Shown: positions 32,943 through 41,814, counted from the first letter of the stretch. The stretch: DNA of 64,000 nt from Microbacterium sp. Au-Mic1 (GCF_021341785.1 NZ_JAJTTF010000015.1:39739-103738); one strand, 5' to 3'. A program made the numbers and translations. Notes: generated by a model from the letters alone, not told the origin.

Positions 32943-34400
32943 ATGACCGCGAGTGCTGCTCGCGTCGTCGCGGACGGGTGGGGCTGGCGTTACGCCGGTC
33001 GCCGCCTGCCCGCTGTCCGCGACGTGACGTTCACGATCGAGCCGGGGGAGCGGGTGCTCCTGCTCGGCGCCTCCGGTGCGGGCAAGTCGACGCTCCTGAC
33101 AGGCATGGCCGGCCTGCTCGGCGATGCCGAGGAGGGGGAGCGCAGTGGATCCCTTCAGGTCGACGGCGCGGATCCGGAGAGTCAGCGCGGCAGGATCGGG
33201 CTGGTGCTGCAGGATCCCGATGCCGGTGTCGTGCTGAGCAGGGTCGGCGACGATGTCGCCTTCGGATGCGAGAACCTCGGCGTCCCCGCGGAGGAGATCC
33301 CCGCGCGCGTCAGCGAGGCCCTCGACGCGGTGGGTCTGGACGTGCCCCAGGATCGGCCGACGGCGGCGCTCTCGGGCGGGCAGAAGCAGCGGCTGGCGCT
33401 CGCCGGAGCGCTCGCCATGCGGCCGGGGCTGCTGCTGCTGGACGAGCCGACCGCCAACCTCGACCCGGACGGGGTGCGCGAGATCCGCGCGAGCGTGGAG
33501 CGGGTGGTGGAGGCGACCGGCGCGACGCTGGTGGTCATCGAGCACCGCACCGCGGTGTGGGCGGACATGATGACGCGCGTCATCGTCGTCGGGGCGGACG
33601 GCGGGCTCCTGGCCGACGGCGCCCCGGCCGAGGTGTTCGGCACGCACGGCGACGCCCTGGCCGATGCCGGTGTGTGGGTGCCGGGTCACCCGGTGCGCCT
33701 GCCGGTGCTGCCGGCCGCGGATCCGGAGGGTGCGATCCTCACGACGCGCGATCTGGCCGTCACACGAGATCGCCGCCGAGCCGTGCAGCACGGGCTCGAC
33801 CTCGTGGTTCCCGACGGTGCGGCGACCGTGATCGTCGGTCCCAACGGGGCGGGCAAATCCACGCTCGCGCTCACGCTCGCCGGGCTCCTGGATCCGCTCG
33901 AGGGCGCCGTCGAGGCCGCCGAACGACTGCGCGGGCGGCGCGGACTGGACCCGTCGCGCTGGACGTCTCGCGAGCTGCTGACCCGCATCGGGATGGTGTT
34001 CCAGGATCCCGAGCACCAGTTCCTCGCACAGACCGTGCGCGAGGAGCTCGCGGTCGGGCCGCGTGCACTCGGCTGGGCCAAGGACCGGATCGATGCCGTC
34101 GTCGACGCTCTGCTGGAGCGACTCGGACTCACCGCGCTGGCGGCGGCGAACCCGTTCACCCTGTCCGGCGGGCAGAAGCGCCGGCTCTCGGTCGCGACGG
34201 TGCTCGCCGCGGCGCCCGCGGTCGTGGTGCTCGACGAGCCGACGTTCGGACAGGACCGTCGCGGCTGGATCGGGATCGTGAGCCTGCTGCAGGAGGAGAT
34301 CGCGCGCGGTACGACCGTGATCGCCGTCACTCACGACGCCGATGTGATCCGCCACCTCGGCGGACATCGCATCGGACTGACGGCGGCGGTGGCAGCGTGA
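32943..34400 (+). CDS. ykoD: ECF transporter ATPase, two fused ABC domains (YkoD)
   Basis: 485-residue protein carrying both ATP-binding domains of the ECF importer. Domain 1: Walker A GASGAGKST from residue 42, signature LSGGQKQRL, Walker B LLLDEPTANLD. Domain 2: Walker A GPNGAGKST from residue 299, signature LSGGQKRRL, Walker B VVLDEPTFGQD. Fusion of the two EcfA domains is typical of YkoD. The C-terminal GTGA overlap joins it to ykoC. It energises uptake through YkoE and YkoC at the membrane. Confidence 0.94.
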   Translation: MTASAARVVADGWGWRYAGRRLPAVRDVTFTIEPGERVLLLGASGAGKSTLLTGMAGLLGDAEEGERSGSLQVDGADPESQRGRIGLVLQDPDAGVVLSRVGDDVAFGCENLGVPAEEIPARVSEALDAVGLDVPQDRPTAALSGGQKQRLALAGALAMRPGLLLLDEPTANLDPDGVREIRASVERVVEATGATLVVIEHRTAVWADMMTRVIVVGADGGLLADGAPAEVFGTHGDALADAGVWVPGHPVRLPVLPAADPEGAILTTRDLAVTRDRRRAVQHGLDLVVPDGAATVIVGPNGAGKSTLALTLAGLLDPLEGAVEAAERLRGRRGLDPSRWTSRELLTRIGMVFQDPEHQFLAQTVREELAVGPRALGWAKDRIDAVVDALLERLGLTALAAANPFTLSGGQKRRLSVATVLAAAPAVVVLDEPTFGQDRRGWIGIVSLLQEEIARGTTVIAVTHDADVIRHLGGHRIGLTAAVAA

Positions 34401-35239
34401 GCACGGGTTTCGAAGAGCGCAAAGCGCTCGATATGTCCGTCGGAAGCAGCCATGTGCGCGCTTCGAAACCGGAGCCGGTCCGTCGTGCGTGGATCGACGG
34501 GGTCAACCCGGTCACCCGGATCCTGCTCGCGCTGCTGCTATCGATCCCGTTGTTCGCCTCGATCGATGTCACGAGCGGGCTCGTCGCGATCGGGCTGCAG
34601 CTGCTGTGCATTCCACTCACGGGGCTCCGGTTCGGCACCGTGCTGCGCCGGCTCGCGCTGCTGCTGGTCATCGCCCCGGTCGCGGGCGTGAGCATGCTGC
34701 TCTACGCCGCCCCCGGTGGGCAGGTGTTCTTCAGCTTCGGCTTCGCACACATCAGCGAGGCGTCGATCCAGCTCGCGATCGCGGTGTCGATCCGTGTCGT
34801 GGCGCTCGGCCTGCCGACGATCCTGCTGTTCGCGCGCACGGATCCGACCGAGCTCGCCGACGCGCTCGCGCAGGTCGCTCATCTGCCCAGTCGGTTCGTG
34901 CTGGGCGTGCTCGCGGGCACCAGGATGCTCGGCCTGTTCCTGGACGACTGGCGCACGATGTCGCTCGCCCGCCGGGCGCGTGGCGTGGGGGACCGCGGCG
35001 TGCTGCGGCGCTTCTTCACCATGTCGTTCGTACTGCTCGTCTTCGCCGTGCGCCGTGGGACGAAGCTGGCGCTCGCGATGGAGGCGCGCGGGTTCGGATC
35101 CGACATCCCGCGGACCTGGTCGAGGCCTTCCCGACTGTTGGCACGTGACGCCGTCGCCGTCGTCGGGGGTGCGGCGATCATGGCGCTGTCGATCGCGGCC
35201 GCCGTGCTGTTCGGCACGTTCCGGTTCGTCTGGTCATAG
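34397..35239 (+). CDS. ykoC: ECF transporter T component YkoC (EcfT/CbiQ family)
   Basis: 280-residue transmembrane coupling protein with four to five hydrophobic segments (ILLALLLSIPLFASIDV first) and the cytoplasmic ATPase-contacting motif near ARRARGVGDRG. GTG 34397 overlaps the ykoD stop. The first 30 residues (TGFEERKALDMSVG) are encoded by an inverted-repeat element (34405-34472), not by conserved EcfT sequence; an in-frame ATG at 34433 could be the true start. The NPVTR motif at the start of the conserved domain is intact. Confidence 0.9.
   Translation: MSTGFEERKALDMSVGSSHVRASKPEPVRRAWIDGVNPVTRILLALLLSIPLFASIDVTSGLVAIGLQLLCIPLTGLRFGTVLRRLALLLVIAPVAGVSMLLYAAPGGQVFFSFGFAHISEASIQLAIAVSIRVVALGLPTILLFARTDPTELADALAQVAHLPSRFVLGVLAGTRMLGLFLDDWRTMSLARRARGVGDRGVLRRFFTMSFVLLVFAVRRGTKLALAMEARGFGSDIPRTWSRPSRLLARDAVAVVGGAAIMALSIAAAVLFGTFRFVWS
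34405..34472. repeat. GTTTCGAA-type inverted repeat at ykoC start
   Basis: CGGGTTTCGAAGAGCGCAAA (34405-34424) and GTGCGCGCTTCGAAACCGG (34454-34472) form an imperfect inverted repeat with the same core as the element at 19368. It overlaps the N-terminal codons of ykoC, altering its start region. Confidence 0.65.
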
Positions 35240-35250
35240 CGCCTGGCGTG

Positions 35251-35314
35251 ATTTCGAGGAGCGATGTTCGCCCGTCCCGGACCCCGGAGAGGACGAGCAT
35301 CGCGCCTCGAAACG
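35251..35314. repeat. TTTCGAGG-type inverted repeat after ykoC
   Basis: ATTTCGAGGAGCGATG (35251-35266) pairs with CATCGCGCCTCGAAAC (35299-35314) with two mismatches. It is in the 84-bp gap between convergent ykoC and the TetR gene and may act as terminator. The core resembles the repeats at 19368 and 34405. Confidence 0.6.
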
Positions 35315-35323
35315 GGATGAGGG

Positions 35324-35962
35324 TCAGCGGACGTTCCGGGGTTGAGGGGCGACCTCGTCCCCGAGGGGAACCACGAGCAGCTCCTCGATGCGGCGGCGCA
35401 CGGCATCTGCCATGTCGACGGATCCGGGGTCGAGCAGCCACTGCAGCTGCAGGCCATCCATGAGCGCGGTGAGCTCTGCGGCCGCGCGGTCCTCGTCGAC
35501 CTGCGGTGCGAGATGGCCGGCGGCGCGCGCGTCCCGCAGGGCCTTCGCCGTGCCGGATCTGATCCGCTCGTAGCGCCGCACGAAGTAGTCGTGGGCGGGG
35601 TGCGAGGGATCGGCGGCCTCGGCGGACAGCACGGCGTACAGGGCGATGATCCCGCCCACCTCGGTGTTGTGCCGGGCCAGATCGACCATGCCGCGGAGGA
35701 TGCCGATGCCGTCCTGACCTTGCGAGCCGTTGCGCCGGAACCGCTCGCGATCCTCGCGGTCCCGGGTCTCCAGCACCGCCTCCATGAGGGATTCCTTGGT
35801 GGGGAAGTGGTGGGCCAGACCCGCGCGGGAGATCTCGCAGACCTGCGCGATCTCGAGCATCGTGGCGCTGTTGAAGCCGACGCGTCCGAACAGGGCGGTG
35901 GCGGCGGCGATGATGCGCTCGCGCCTGGCCCGGCCCGTGGTGTATCCGCGTTCGGTCGTCAT
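35324..35962 (-). CDS. TetR-family transcriptional regulator
   Basis: 212-residue regulator. The N-terminal HTH is typical (RERIIAAATALFGRVGFNSATMLEIAQ, in pieces: ERIIAAATALFGRVGF then ISRAGLAHHFPTKESL). The C-terminal ligand domain is unassigned but contains the acidic helix AAAELTALMDGLQLQWLLD common in sugar-related TetR proteins of Microbacteriaceae. ATG 35962 chosen; an upstream extension to 36046 is Arg-rich and would run into the operator. It is divergent from the MFS-GH3 operon and likely represses it through the palindrome at 36046-36069. Confidence 0.9.
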   Translation of the reverse strand: MTTERGYTTGRARRERIIAAATALFGRVGFNSATMLEIAQVCEISRAGLAHHFPTKESLMEAVLETRDREDRERFRRNGSQGQDGIGILRGMVDLARHNTEVGGIIALYAVLSAEAADPSHPAHDYFVRRYERIRSGTAKALRDARAAGHLAPQVDEDRAAAELTALMDGLQLQWLLDPGSVDMADAVRRRIEELLVVPLGDEVAPQPRNVR

Positions 35963-36045
35963 CGGTGTCCCATCGTATGCGTCTGCGGGCGCCGGAAGGG
36001 ATCGCCTGCGACGCCGCGCCCGCGACCGAGGAGGTCGCTCGGACA

Positions 36046-36069
36046 AAAACCTACACTTGTGTCGGTTTT
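36046..36069. promoter_or_regulatory. 24-bp palindromic operator for TetR regulator
   Basis: AAAACC-T-ACAC-TT-GTGT-C-GGTTTT: arms match in 10 of 11 positions around the central TT. It lies in the divergent region between the TetR gene and the MFS gene, 84 bp before the TetR start and 93 bp before the MFS start. Its AT-rich ends stand out in this genome. Confidence 0.75.
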
Positions 36070-36161
36070 CATGCTAGCGTGCCATCAGCCGGATCCGAGG
36101 ACGTCTCCAACGCCCCCGCCCGGCGGACCCGATCCCACCGCCCTCCCCTCAAGGACTGACA

Positions 36162-37469
36162 ATGTCGTCGACTTCTTCTGACGCGCCTGAAGAGCTGCGT
36201 CCCCCCATCACCGAGACCACCTTCGTCGCCACCGCCTCCGGCGAGGACGACCCGCCCACACCCGTCAAGGGCGTGCGGCGGCTGCTCTGGTGGATCCTGC
36301 CCTCGAACTTCGCGATCTTCCTGATCTGGGGCGCTGTGCCCGGAGTGCTGCTGCCTGAGCAGGTGCGCGTGGCGCTGGGAGACGAGGGCAAGCTCGCGAA
36401 CATGGTCATCATCAGCACGATCGGCGCCTTCGTGGCGATGATCGCGCAGCCCGTCGCCGGCCAGATCTCCGACCGCACCCGCTCCCGCTTCGGGCGGCGT
36501 GCGCCGTGGATCGTGCTCGGCGCGCTCGCCGGCGCGCTGTCGCTGGTCGGGCTCGCGTTCGCGAACTCTCTGGTCGGCTTCATCATCGCGTGGTCGCTGG
36601 TGCAGATCACGTTCAACTTCGCGCAGGGGCCGCTGAGCGCCGTGCTGCCCGACCGCGTGCCGATCGCCCGTCGCGGCACGTTCGCGACGCTCTCGGGGAT
36701 CGGCCTGATGATCGGCGCGCTGGGCGGATCCGTCCTCGGCGCCCTGTTCTTCCACAGCATCGCGGTCGGCTACATCGTGTTCGCGGTCTTCGCGGTGCTG
36801 GTGCTGCTCGGCTTCGTCCTGGCGAACCCCGACCACCCCAGCACGAACTTCGCCTCGGAGCCGTTCAGCTTCGTCGAGTTCCTGAAGACGTTCTGGGTCA
36901 ACCCGGTCAAGAACCCCGACTTCTTCTGGGCCTTCACCGGCCGGCTGCTGCTGTACACCGGCTACTTCGGGGTGATCGGCTACCAGCTGTACATCCTCAC
37001 CGACTATCTGCAGGTGAAGCAGCCCGAGACGGTCATCCCGCTCCTCGGGCTCATCAGCCTGGTCGGCGTGATCATCGCGACGGCTGTCTCGGGTCCGCTC
37101 TCCGACAAGGTCGGGCGTCGCAAGCCGTTCGTGTTCGGCTCGTCCGTGGTGATGGGTCTCGCGCTGATCCTGCCCTGGGTCTGGCCGACGCTCACCTCCT
37201 GGATGATCATGACCTTCGTGATCGGCCTCGGCTTCGGCATGTTCCAGGCGGTCGACACCGCGCTCATGAGCCAGGTGCTGCCGTCCGCCAAGAACTTCGC
37301 GAAGGACCTCGGCGTCGTCAACATCGCCGCGACCCTCCCGCAGACCCTCGCCCCGGCCGTGGGCGGCGCGATCGCCCTCTCGCTCGGCTACTGGGCGCTG
37401 TTCCCCATCGGCATCGTCCTCTCGATCCTCGGCGCAGTGTGCGTCTGGTTCATCAAGGCCACCAAGTAA
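36162..37469 (+). CDS. MFS sugar transporter
   Basis: 435-residue major facilitator protein with 12 predicted membrane segments. The cytoplasmic loop motif between segments 2 and 3 is SDRTRSRFGRRAPW, and the second-half equivalent is SDKVGRRKP. This RSRFGRR form is common in glycoside/sugar carriers. An N-terminal tail of about 40 polar residues precedes segment 1. AAGGA six bases before the ATG. The GH3 gene follows after 10 bp, and a divergent TetR gene precedes, so the likely job is import of a beta-glucoside or oligosaccharide that GH3 then hydrolyses. Confidence 0.9.
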   Translation: MSSTSSDAPEELRPPITETTFVATASGEDDPPTPVKGVRRLLWWILPSNFAIFLIWGAVPGVLLPEQVRVALGDEGKLANMVIISTIGAFVAMIAQPVAGQISDRTRSRFGRRAPWIVLGALAGALSLVGLAFANSLVGFIIAWSLVQITFNFAQGPLSAVLPDRVPIARRGTFATLSGIGLMIGALGGSVLGALFFHSIAVGYIVFAVFAVLVLLGFVLANPDHPSTNFASEPFSFVEFLKTFWVNPVKNPDFFWAFTGRLLLYTGYFGVIGYQLYILTDYLQVKQPETVIPLLGLISLVGVIIATAVSGPLSDKVGRRKPFVFGSSVVMGLALILPWVWPTLTSWMIMTFVIGLGFGMFQAVDTALMSQVLPSAKNFAKDLGVVNIAATLPQTLAPAVGGAIALSLGYWALFPIGIVLSILGAVCVWFIKATK

Positions 37470-37479
37470 GGAGACATCC

Positions 37480-39240
37480 ATGACGGACAACGAGGTGCGC
37501 TTCCCGTACCAGGATGCGTCGCTCGACATCGAGCAGCGTGTGGACGATCTGCTGAGCCGGATGGACGCCGCCGACAAGGTCGGCATGCTGTTCCACACGA
37601 TGGTGTCGTTCGGGGATCCGGCCGAATCCAACCCGACCTTCGGCATCCCCTCGGCGCACTCGATGATCCGCAAGCGCCGCATGAACCACTTCAACCTGCT
37701 GGGCTCCGCGCCCGACGGGCGCGAGTTCGCGGCGTGGAGCAACGCGCTGCAGCGGTTCGCCCGTGAGGACGGACTGGGGATCCCGATCACCCTGTCGACG
37801 GACCCGCGGCACGCGTTCAGCGACAACCCGCTCACCTCGATCCTCGCCGGGCCCTTCTCCCAGTGGCCGGAGACGCTGGGCTTCGCGGCCCTCGCGTCTC
37901 CCGAGCGGCTCGAGCGCTTCGGCGACATCGCCCGCCAGGAGTACCTCGCGGTCGGGCTCCGCGTCGCCCTGCACCCGCAGATCGATCTCGCCACCGAGCC
38001 GCGCTGGTCCCGCATCAACGGCACCTTCGGTGAGAGCGCCGACCTCACCAGCGACCTCGTGGTCGGATACATCCGCGGCTTCATGGGGGGCCAGCTGGGC
38101 TACGAGTCCGTCTCGACGATGGTCAAGCACTTCCCGGGCGGCGGTCCGCAGCTCGACGGGGAGGACCCGCACTTCGAGTGGGGCAAGGAGCAGGTGTACC
38201 CGGGCGGAGCGCAGGAGTATCACCTCAAGCCGTTCATCGCGGCGATCGGCGCCGGGGCGACCCAGATGATGCCGTACTACGGCCAGCCGGTCGGCACGGA
38301 CTGGGAGGAGGTCGGCTTCGGCTTCAACAAGGACGTGCTCACGACCCTGCTGCGCGATCGGCTCGGCTTCGAGGGCATCGTCTGCACCGACTGGGGCCTG
38401 CTCACCGACGCCGAGATCATGGGTACGCCGATGCCGGCCCGTGCCTGGGGCGTCGAGCACCTCACCCGCCCCGAGCGGATGGTGAAGGCGCTCGATGCCG
38501 GGATCGACCAGTTCGGCGGCGAGCTGTGCACCGACGAGCTGCTCGGTCTGCTGGCCGCGGGCACCGTCGGCGAGGATCGGCTCGACGTCTCCGTGCGGCG
38601 CCTGCTGCGGGAGAAGTTCCGTCTCGGGCTGTTCGATGCCCCGTACGTGGATGAGGAGCACGCGGCGGCCGTGGTCGGTCGTGCCGACTTCGTGCAGGAG
38701 GGGCTCGACGCCCAGAGCGACTCGCTCACCCTGCTCACGAACACCGACGCGATCCTTCCGCTCTCGCGCGGCGTGAAGGTCTACGCCGAGGGTGTCGCCG
38801 CCGAGGCGCTCGCCGGGTACGCGACCGCCGTGTCCACCCCGGAGGAGGCCGACGTTGCGATCCTGCGAATCAAGGCTCCGTTCGAGGATCGCGATCGCGG
38901 CGGGTTCTCCGCGATGTTCCACTCGGGATCGCTCGAGTTCCCGGCGGAGGAGCACGCGCGCCTCACCACGATCGCCGCGGCCGTGCCGACAGTGATCGAC
39001 GTCTACCTCGACCGGCCGGCCGTGCTCGGCGGCCTCGAAGAATCGGCGCGCGCGGTGCTGGCCGACTACGGCGCTTCGGACGCGGCCGTGCTGCGGGTGC
39101 TGTTCGGCGAGCGCGGACCACAGGGATCGCTGCCGTTCGACCTGCCCCGATCGGACGCGGCTGTCGTCGCGAGCCGCTCGGACGTCGCATTCGACACCGA
39201 GAACCCGACCTTCCGGTTCGGCCACGGCCTGCGGTACTGA
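37480..39240 (+). CDS. GH3 family beta-glycosidase
   Basis: 586-residue glycoside hydrolase family 3 enzyme without signal peptide, so cytoplasmic. The barrel domain has the substrate-binding VKHFPGGGPQLDGEDPH and the nucleophile region GFEGIVCTDWGLLTD, where Asp of TDWG is the catalytic residue. The second domain is shorter than usual and ends with RFGHGLRY, a form of the FGHGL motif; no fibronectin III domain follows. Ribosome site TAAGGAGA. Substrate is uncertain (glucoside or xyloside). It is the last gene of the TetR-controlled operon, followed by two strong hairpins. Confidence 0.92.
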   Translation: MTDNEVRFPYQDASLDIEQRVDDLLSRMDAADKVGMLFHTMVSFGDPAESNPTFGIPSAHSMIRKRRMNHFNLLGSAPDGREFAAWSNALQRFAREDGLGIPITLSTDPRHAFSDNPLTSILAGPFSQWPETLGFAALASPERLERFGDIARQEYLAVGLRVALHPQIDLATEPRWSRINGTFGESADLTSDLVVGYIRGFMGGQLGYESVSTMVKHFPGGGPQLDGEDPHFEWGKEQVYPGGAQEYHLKPFIAAIGAGATQMMPYYGQPVGTDWEEVGFGFNKDVLTTLLRDRLGFEGIVCTDWGLLTDAEIMGTPMPARAWGVEHLTRPERMVKALDAGIDQFGGELCTDELLGLLAAGTVGEDRLDVSVRRLLREKFRLGLFDAPYVDEEHAAAVVGRADFVQEGLDAQSDSLTLLTNTDAILPLSRGVKVYAEGVAAEALAGYATAVSTPEEADVAILRIKAPFEDRDRGGFSAMFHSGSLEFPAEEHARLTTIAAAVPTVIDVYLDRPAVLGGLEESARAVLADYGASDAAVLRVLFGERGPQGSLPFDLPRSDAAVVASRSDVAFDTENPTFRFGHGLRY

Positions 39241-39252
39241 CGCCACCCTGCC

Positions 39253-39282
39253 CCGGGCGCCCCGAGAACTCGGGGCGCCCGG
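39253..39282 (+). terminator. 14-bp perfect hairpin after GH3 gene
   Basis: CCGGGCGCCCCGAG (39253-39266) and CTCGGGGCGCCCGG (39269-39282) are fully complementary with a two-base gap. It begins 13 bp after the GH3 stop. Confidence 0.8.
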
Positions 39283-39286
39283 CACC

Positions 39287-39320
39287 ACGAACGCGGCCTC
39301 CTCCGGGAGGCCGCGTTCGT
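39287..39320 (+). terminator. 15-bp perfect second hairpin after GH3 gene
   Basis: ACGAACGCGGCCTCC (39287-39301) and GGAGGCCGCGTTCGT (39306-39320) pair perfectly around TCCG. With the preceding hairpin it forms a tandem terminator; the following bases CATCTCC are only weakly pyrimidine-rich. Confidence 0.85.
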
Positions 39321-39327
39321 CATCTCC

Positions 39328-39482
39328 GGGGTCGTTGAGCGAGCACCGACACTTCGACTCGCTTCGCTCGCTCAGTGCGGGTCTCCGCGAGGCGCGAGAC
39401 GAAACGCGGCATTCCTGCGGACCTGGTCCGACGGGTGCCGCCTTTCGTCTCGGTCGGCTCCGCCGTCCTCGCTCAACGAGCG
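39328..39482. repeat. Interspersed palindromic element, copy 2
   Basis: Begins GGGGTCGTTGAGCGAG (39328-39343) and ends CTCGCTCAACGAGC (39469-39482); inner GAGACGAAACGC (39396-39407) and CTTTCGTCTCGG (39442-39452). Its right half matches the reverse complement of the left halves of copies 1 and 3, so it is in the opposite orientation. It occupies most of the 332-bp gap 39241-39572 after the terminators; the rest (39483-39572) holds only the MMPL leader. Confidence 0.85.
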
Positions 39483-39572
39483 CTGGGCGGATCCGGTCTC
39501 GTCCCTTCGATCGATCTTTCGCTCAACCTTGTGCACGATGGCAGGCGGCGCCCGCGCCGGTGGACTGGAGGC

Positions 39573-41714
39573 ATGGCAGATTCCGTCGCGCGCTCGCGCC
39601 TTTCCGATGCTCTGACCTCGCGCCGCGGCGCGTGGATCTCGCTCGGGCTCGTCCTCCTTCTCATGGTCCTGCTGTTCGGTGCGTTCGGCTCGGCCAAAGC
39701 GCCGGGCGGCAACGCGCAAGCGCCCGCCGGATCCGAGTCGACCCGGGTCTCCGAGCTCCTGAAGACTTTCCCCGACGCGGATCGGCAGTCGGTGCTCGTC
39801 GTGGCCTCTCGGATGGACGGCGCCACGCTGTCCGATGCGGACCTGGCGGGACTGAAGGATCTGGTCCCGGTCCTGGGCGCCCGCGCGGCCGCCGATCTGT
39901 CGGGACCCGTGGTCAGCGATGACAAGAAGGCGGCCGTGATCATCACCCCGATCACCGCGTCGGAGGCCAACGCCGAGAATGCGAAGACGATCGCGGCGCT
40001 GCGCTCCGATGTCACGGCGCACGCACCGGACGGTCTCACCCTGCAGGTCACCGGAGGTCCCGCGTTCGGCGCCGACGTCGCCTCCGCTTTCGAAGGTGCC
40101 GACTTCACCCTGCTGATCGTCACGATCCTCATCGTCGCGGTCCTGCTCATCGCGACCTACCGCTCGCCGATCCTGTGGCTGATCCCGCTCGTGGTCGTGG
40201 CGCTCGCGGACGGACTCGCGGGACGGATGACCGCGGCGGCCGGATCCGCCTGGGACCTGCAGTTCGACGCGGGCATCATCAGCGTGCTGGTGTTCGGCGC
40301 CGGCACGAACTACGCGCTGCTGCTGATCTCGCGCTATCGCGAGGAGCTGCAGCAGGAGGCGGATCACCGGCGGGCGCTCAGCACCGCCTGGCGGAAGACG
40401 GCGCCCGCGATCCTCGCTTCGAACGTCACGGTGGTGCTGGCACTGCTGACGCTCGTGCTGGCCGTGATCCCGGGGACCCACGGGCTCGGGATCTCCTCCG
40501 CGATCGGGCTGCTGATCGCGCTCGCCTCGGTCCTGTTCCTGTTGCCGCCGGTCCTCGCGGTGTGCGGCCGGAAGGTGTTCTGGCCGTTCGTACCGCGTCC
40601 GGGCGATGAGCGCCGGCAGGGACGGGTCTGGCGCGGAATCGCCGGCGGCGTGGTGAAGCGTCCGGTCCTGAGCCTGCTCGCGGGTGGAGCGCTGCTGGCG
40701 GTGATGGCCGCGGGGCTGTTCGGCACCGCGGTCGGGCTCGACCAGGTGGAGAAGTTCCGGGTGCCGTCGGAGTCGGCGGCGGGGCTCGAGGTGTTCTCGG
40801 CGCACTTCCCTGCGGGCGAGGCGCAGCCGATCCTGATCGTCACCGATACGGCGCAGGCTCAGGACGTGGTCGCCGCGGCGAAGGACGTCGAGGGAGTCGT
40901 GCGCGTGCAACCGGTCGGCGCCACGGGGGACGGCGACCTGACGAAGATCATGGTGACGAGCGAGTACGCGCCGAGCACGGGGAAGAGCCTGAGCCAGATC
41001 ACCGAGCTGCGCGATGCCGTGCATGCCGTTCCGGATGGGCACGCCCTCGTGGGCGGGGCGGTCGCGACCGACCTCGACGCCCGTACCGGCAATCAGCAGG
41101 ATCTGCTGCTCATCGCGCCCCTCGTGCTGCTCGTGAGCTTCCTCGTGCTGCTGATCCTGTTGCGTTCGGTCGTCGCCCCGGTGCTGCTGCTCGTCGTGAA
41201 CCTCGCCAGCGCGCTCGCCGCGATCGGCGCCGGCGCGTGGCTGAGCCGCGTGCTGTTCGGGCAGCACGCGCTCGATCTGCAGGTGCCGCTGCTGGCGTTC
41301 CTGTTCCTCGTCGCGCTGGGCATCGACTACACGATCTTCCTCGTGCACCGCGCCCGTGCCGAGGCCGCGGACCGCGGCACTAGACAGGGCATGGTCGAGG
41401 CGATCGCGCACACCGGCGGCGTGATCACGAGCGCGGGCATCGTGCTGGCGGCGGTGTTCGCCGCCCTCGGAGTGCTGCCGCTGGTGACGCTCGGCCAGCT
41501 CGGCCTGATCGTCGGGGTCGGCGTGATCGTCGACACGCTCGTGGTGCGCACGGTGATCGTGCCGGCGATCTTCGCGCTCGTCGGCGATCGGATCTGGTGG
41601 CCCGGTCGGCTGCGGCGCGCGACGGATACGGCGTCATCCGCGGCGGCTGGGGCTCCGGATCCGGACGTCTCGGATCCTGACCCGGATCAGGTTCCCGTTC
41701 TCCGGGGCCGTTGA
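39573..41714 (+). CDS. MMPL/RND family membrane transporter
   Basis: 713 residues with two similar halves, each with one membrane segment, an outside domain of about 130 residues, and a five-helix bundle. Conserved MMPL parts: GAGTNYALLLISRYREEL in half 1 and ALGIDYTIFLVHRARAE in half 2, both preceding the proton-path helices. Probable exporter of lipids or hydrophobic compounds. ATG 39573 chosen because 39375-39572 in this frame is repeat sequence. The stop (41712-41714) is provided by copy 3 of the palindromic element (GGGGCCGTTGAGCGA), and copy 2 lies 90 bp before the start. Confidence 0.92.
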   Translation: MADSVARSRLSDALTSRRGAWISLGLVLLLMVLLFGAFGSAKAPGGNAQAPAGSESTRVSELLKTFPDADRQSVLVVASRMDGATLSDADLAGLKDLVPVLGARAAADLSGPVVSDDKKAAVIITPITASEANAENAKTIAALRSDVTAHAPDGLTLQVTGGPAFGADVASAFEGADFTLLIVTILIVAVLLIATYRSPILWLIPLVVVALADGLAGRMTAAAGSAWDLQFDAGIISVLVFGAGTNYALLLISRYREELQQEADHRRALSTAWRKTAPAILASNVTVVLALLTLVLAVIPGTHGLGISSAIGLLIALASVLFLLPPVLAVCGRKVFWPFVPRPGDERRQGRVWRGIAGGVVKRPVLSLLAGGALLAVMAAGLFGTAVGLDQVEKFRVPSESAAGLEVFSAHFPAGEAQPILIVTDTAQAQDVVAAAKDVEGVVRVQPVGATGDGDLTKIMVTSEYAPSTGKSLSQITELRDAVHAVPDGHALVGGAVATDLDARTGNQQDLLLIAPLVLLVSFLVLLILLRSVVAPVLLLVVNLASALAAIGAGAWLSRVLFGQHALDLQVPLLAFLFLVALGIDYTIFLVHRARAEAADRGTRQGMVEAIAHTGGVITSAGIVLAAVFAALGVLPLVTLGQLGLIVGVGVIVDTLVVRTVIVPAIFALVGDRIWWPGRLRRATDTASSAAAGAPDPDVSDPDPDQVPVLRGR

Positions 41715-41814
41715 GCGAAGACGCCGAAGGCGACTGAGACGAAACGCGGTGCGCCGACGGACGTGATCCGCGAGCGCACCACGTTTCGTCTCGCTTCGCT
41801 CGCTCAACGACCCC
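41704..41814. repeat. Interspersed palindromic element, copy 3
   Basis: Outer arms GGGGCCGTTGAGCGA (41704-41718) and TCGCTCAACGACCCC (41800-41814) match in 14 of 15; inner GAGACGAAACG and CGTTTCGTCTC are perfect. The first 38 bases differ from copy 1 at about two positions. It contains the MMPL stop codon. Confidence 0.9.
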
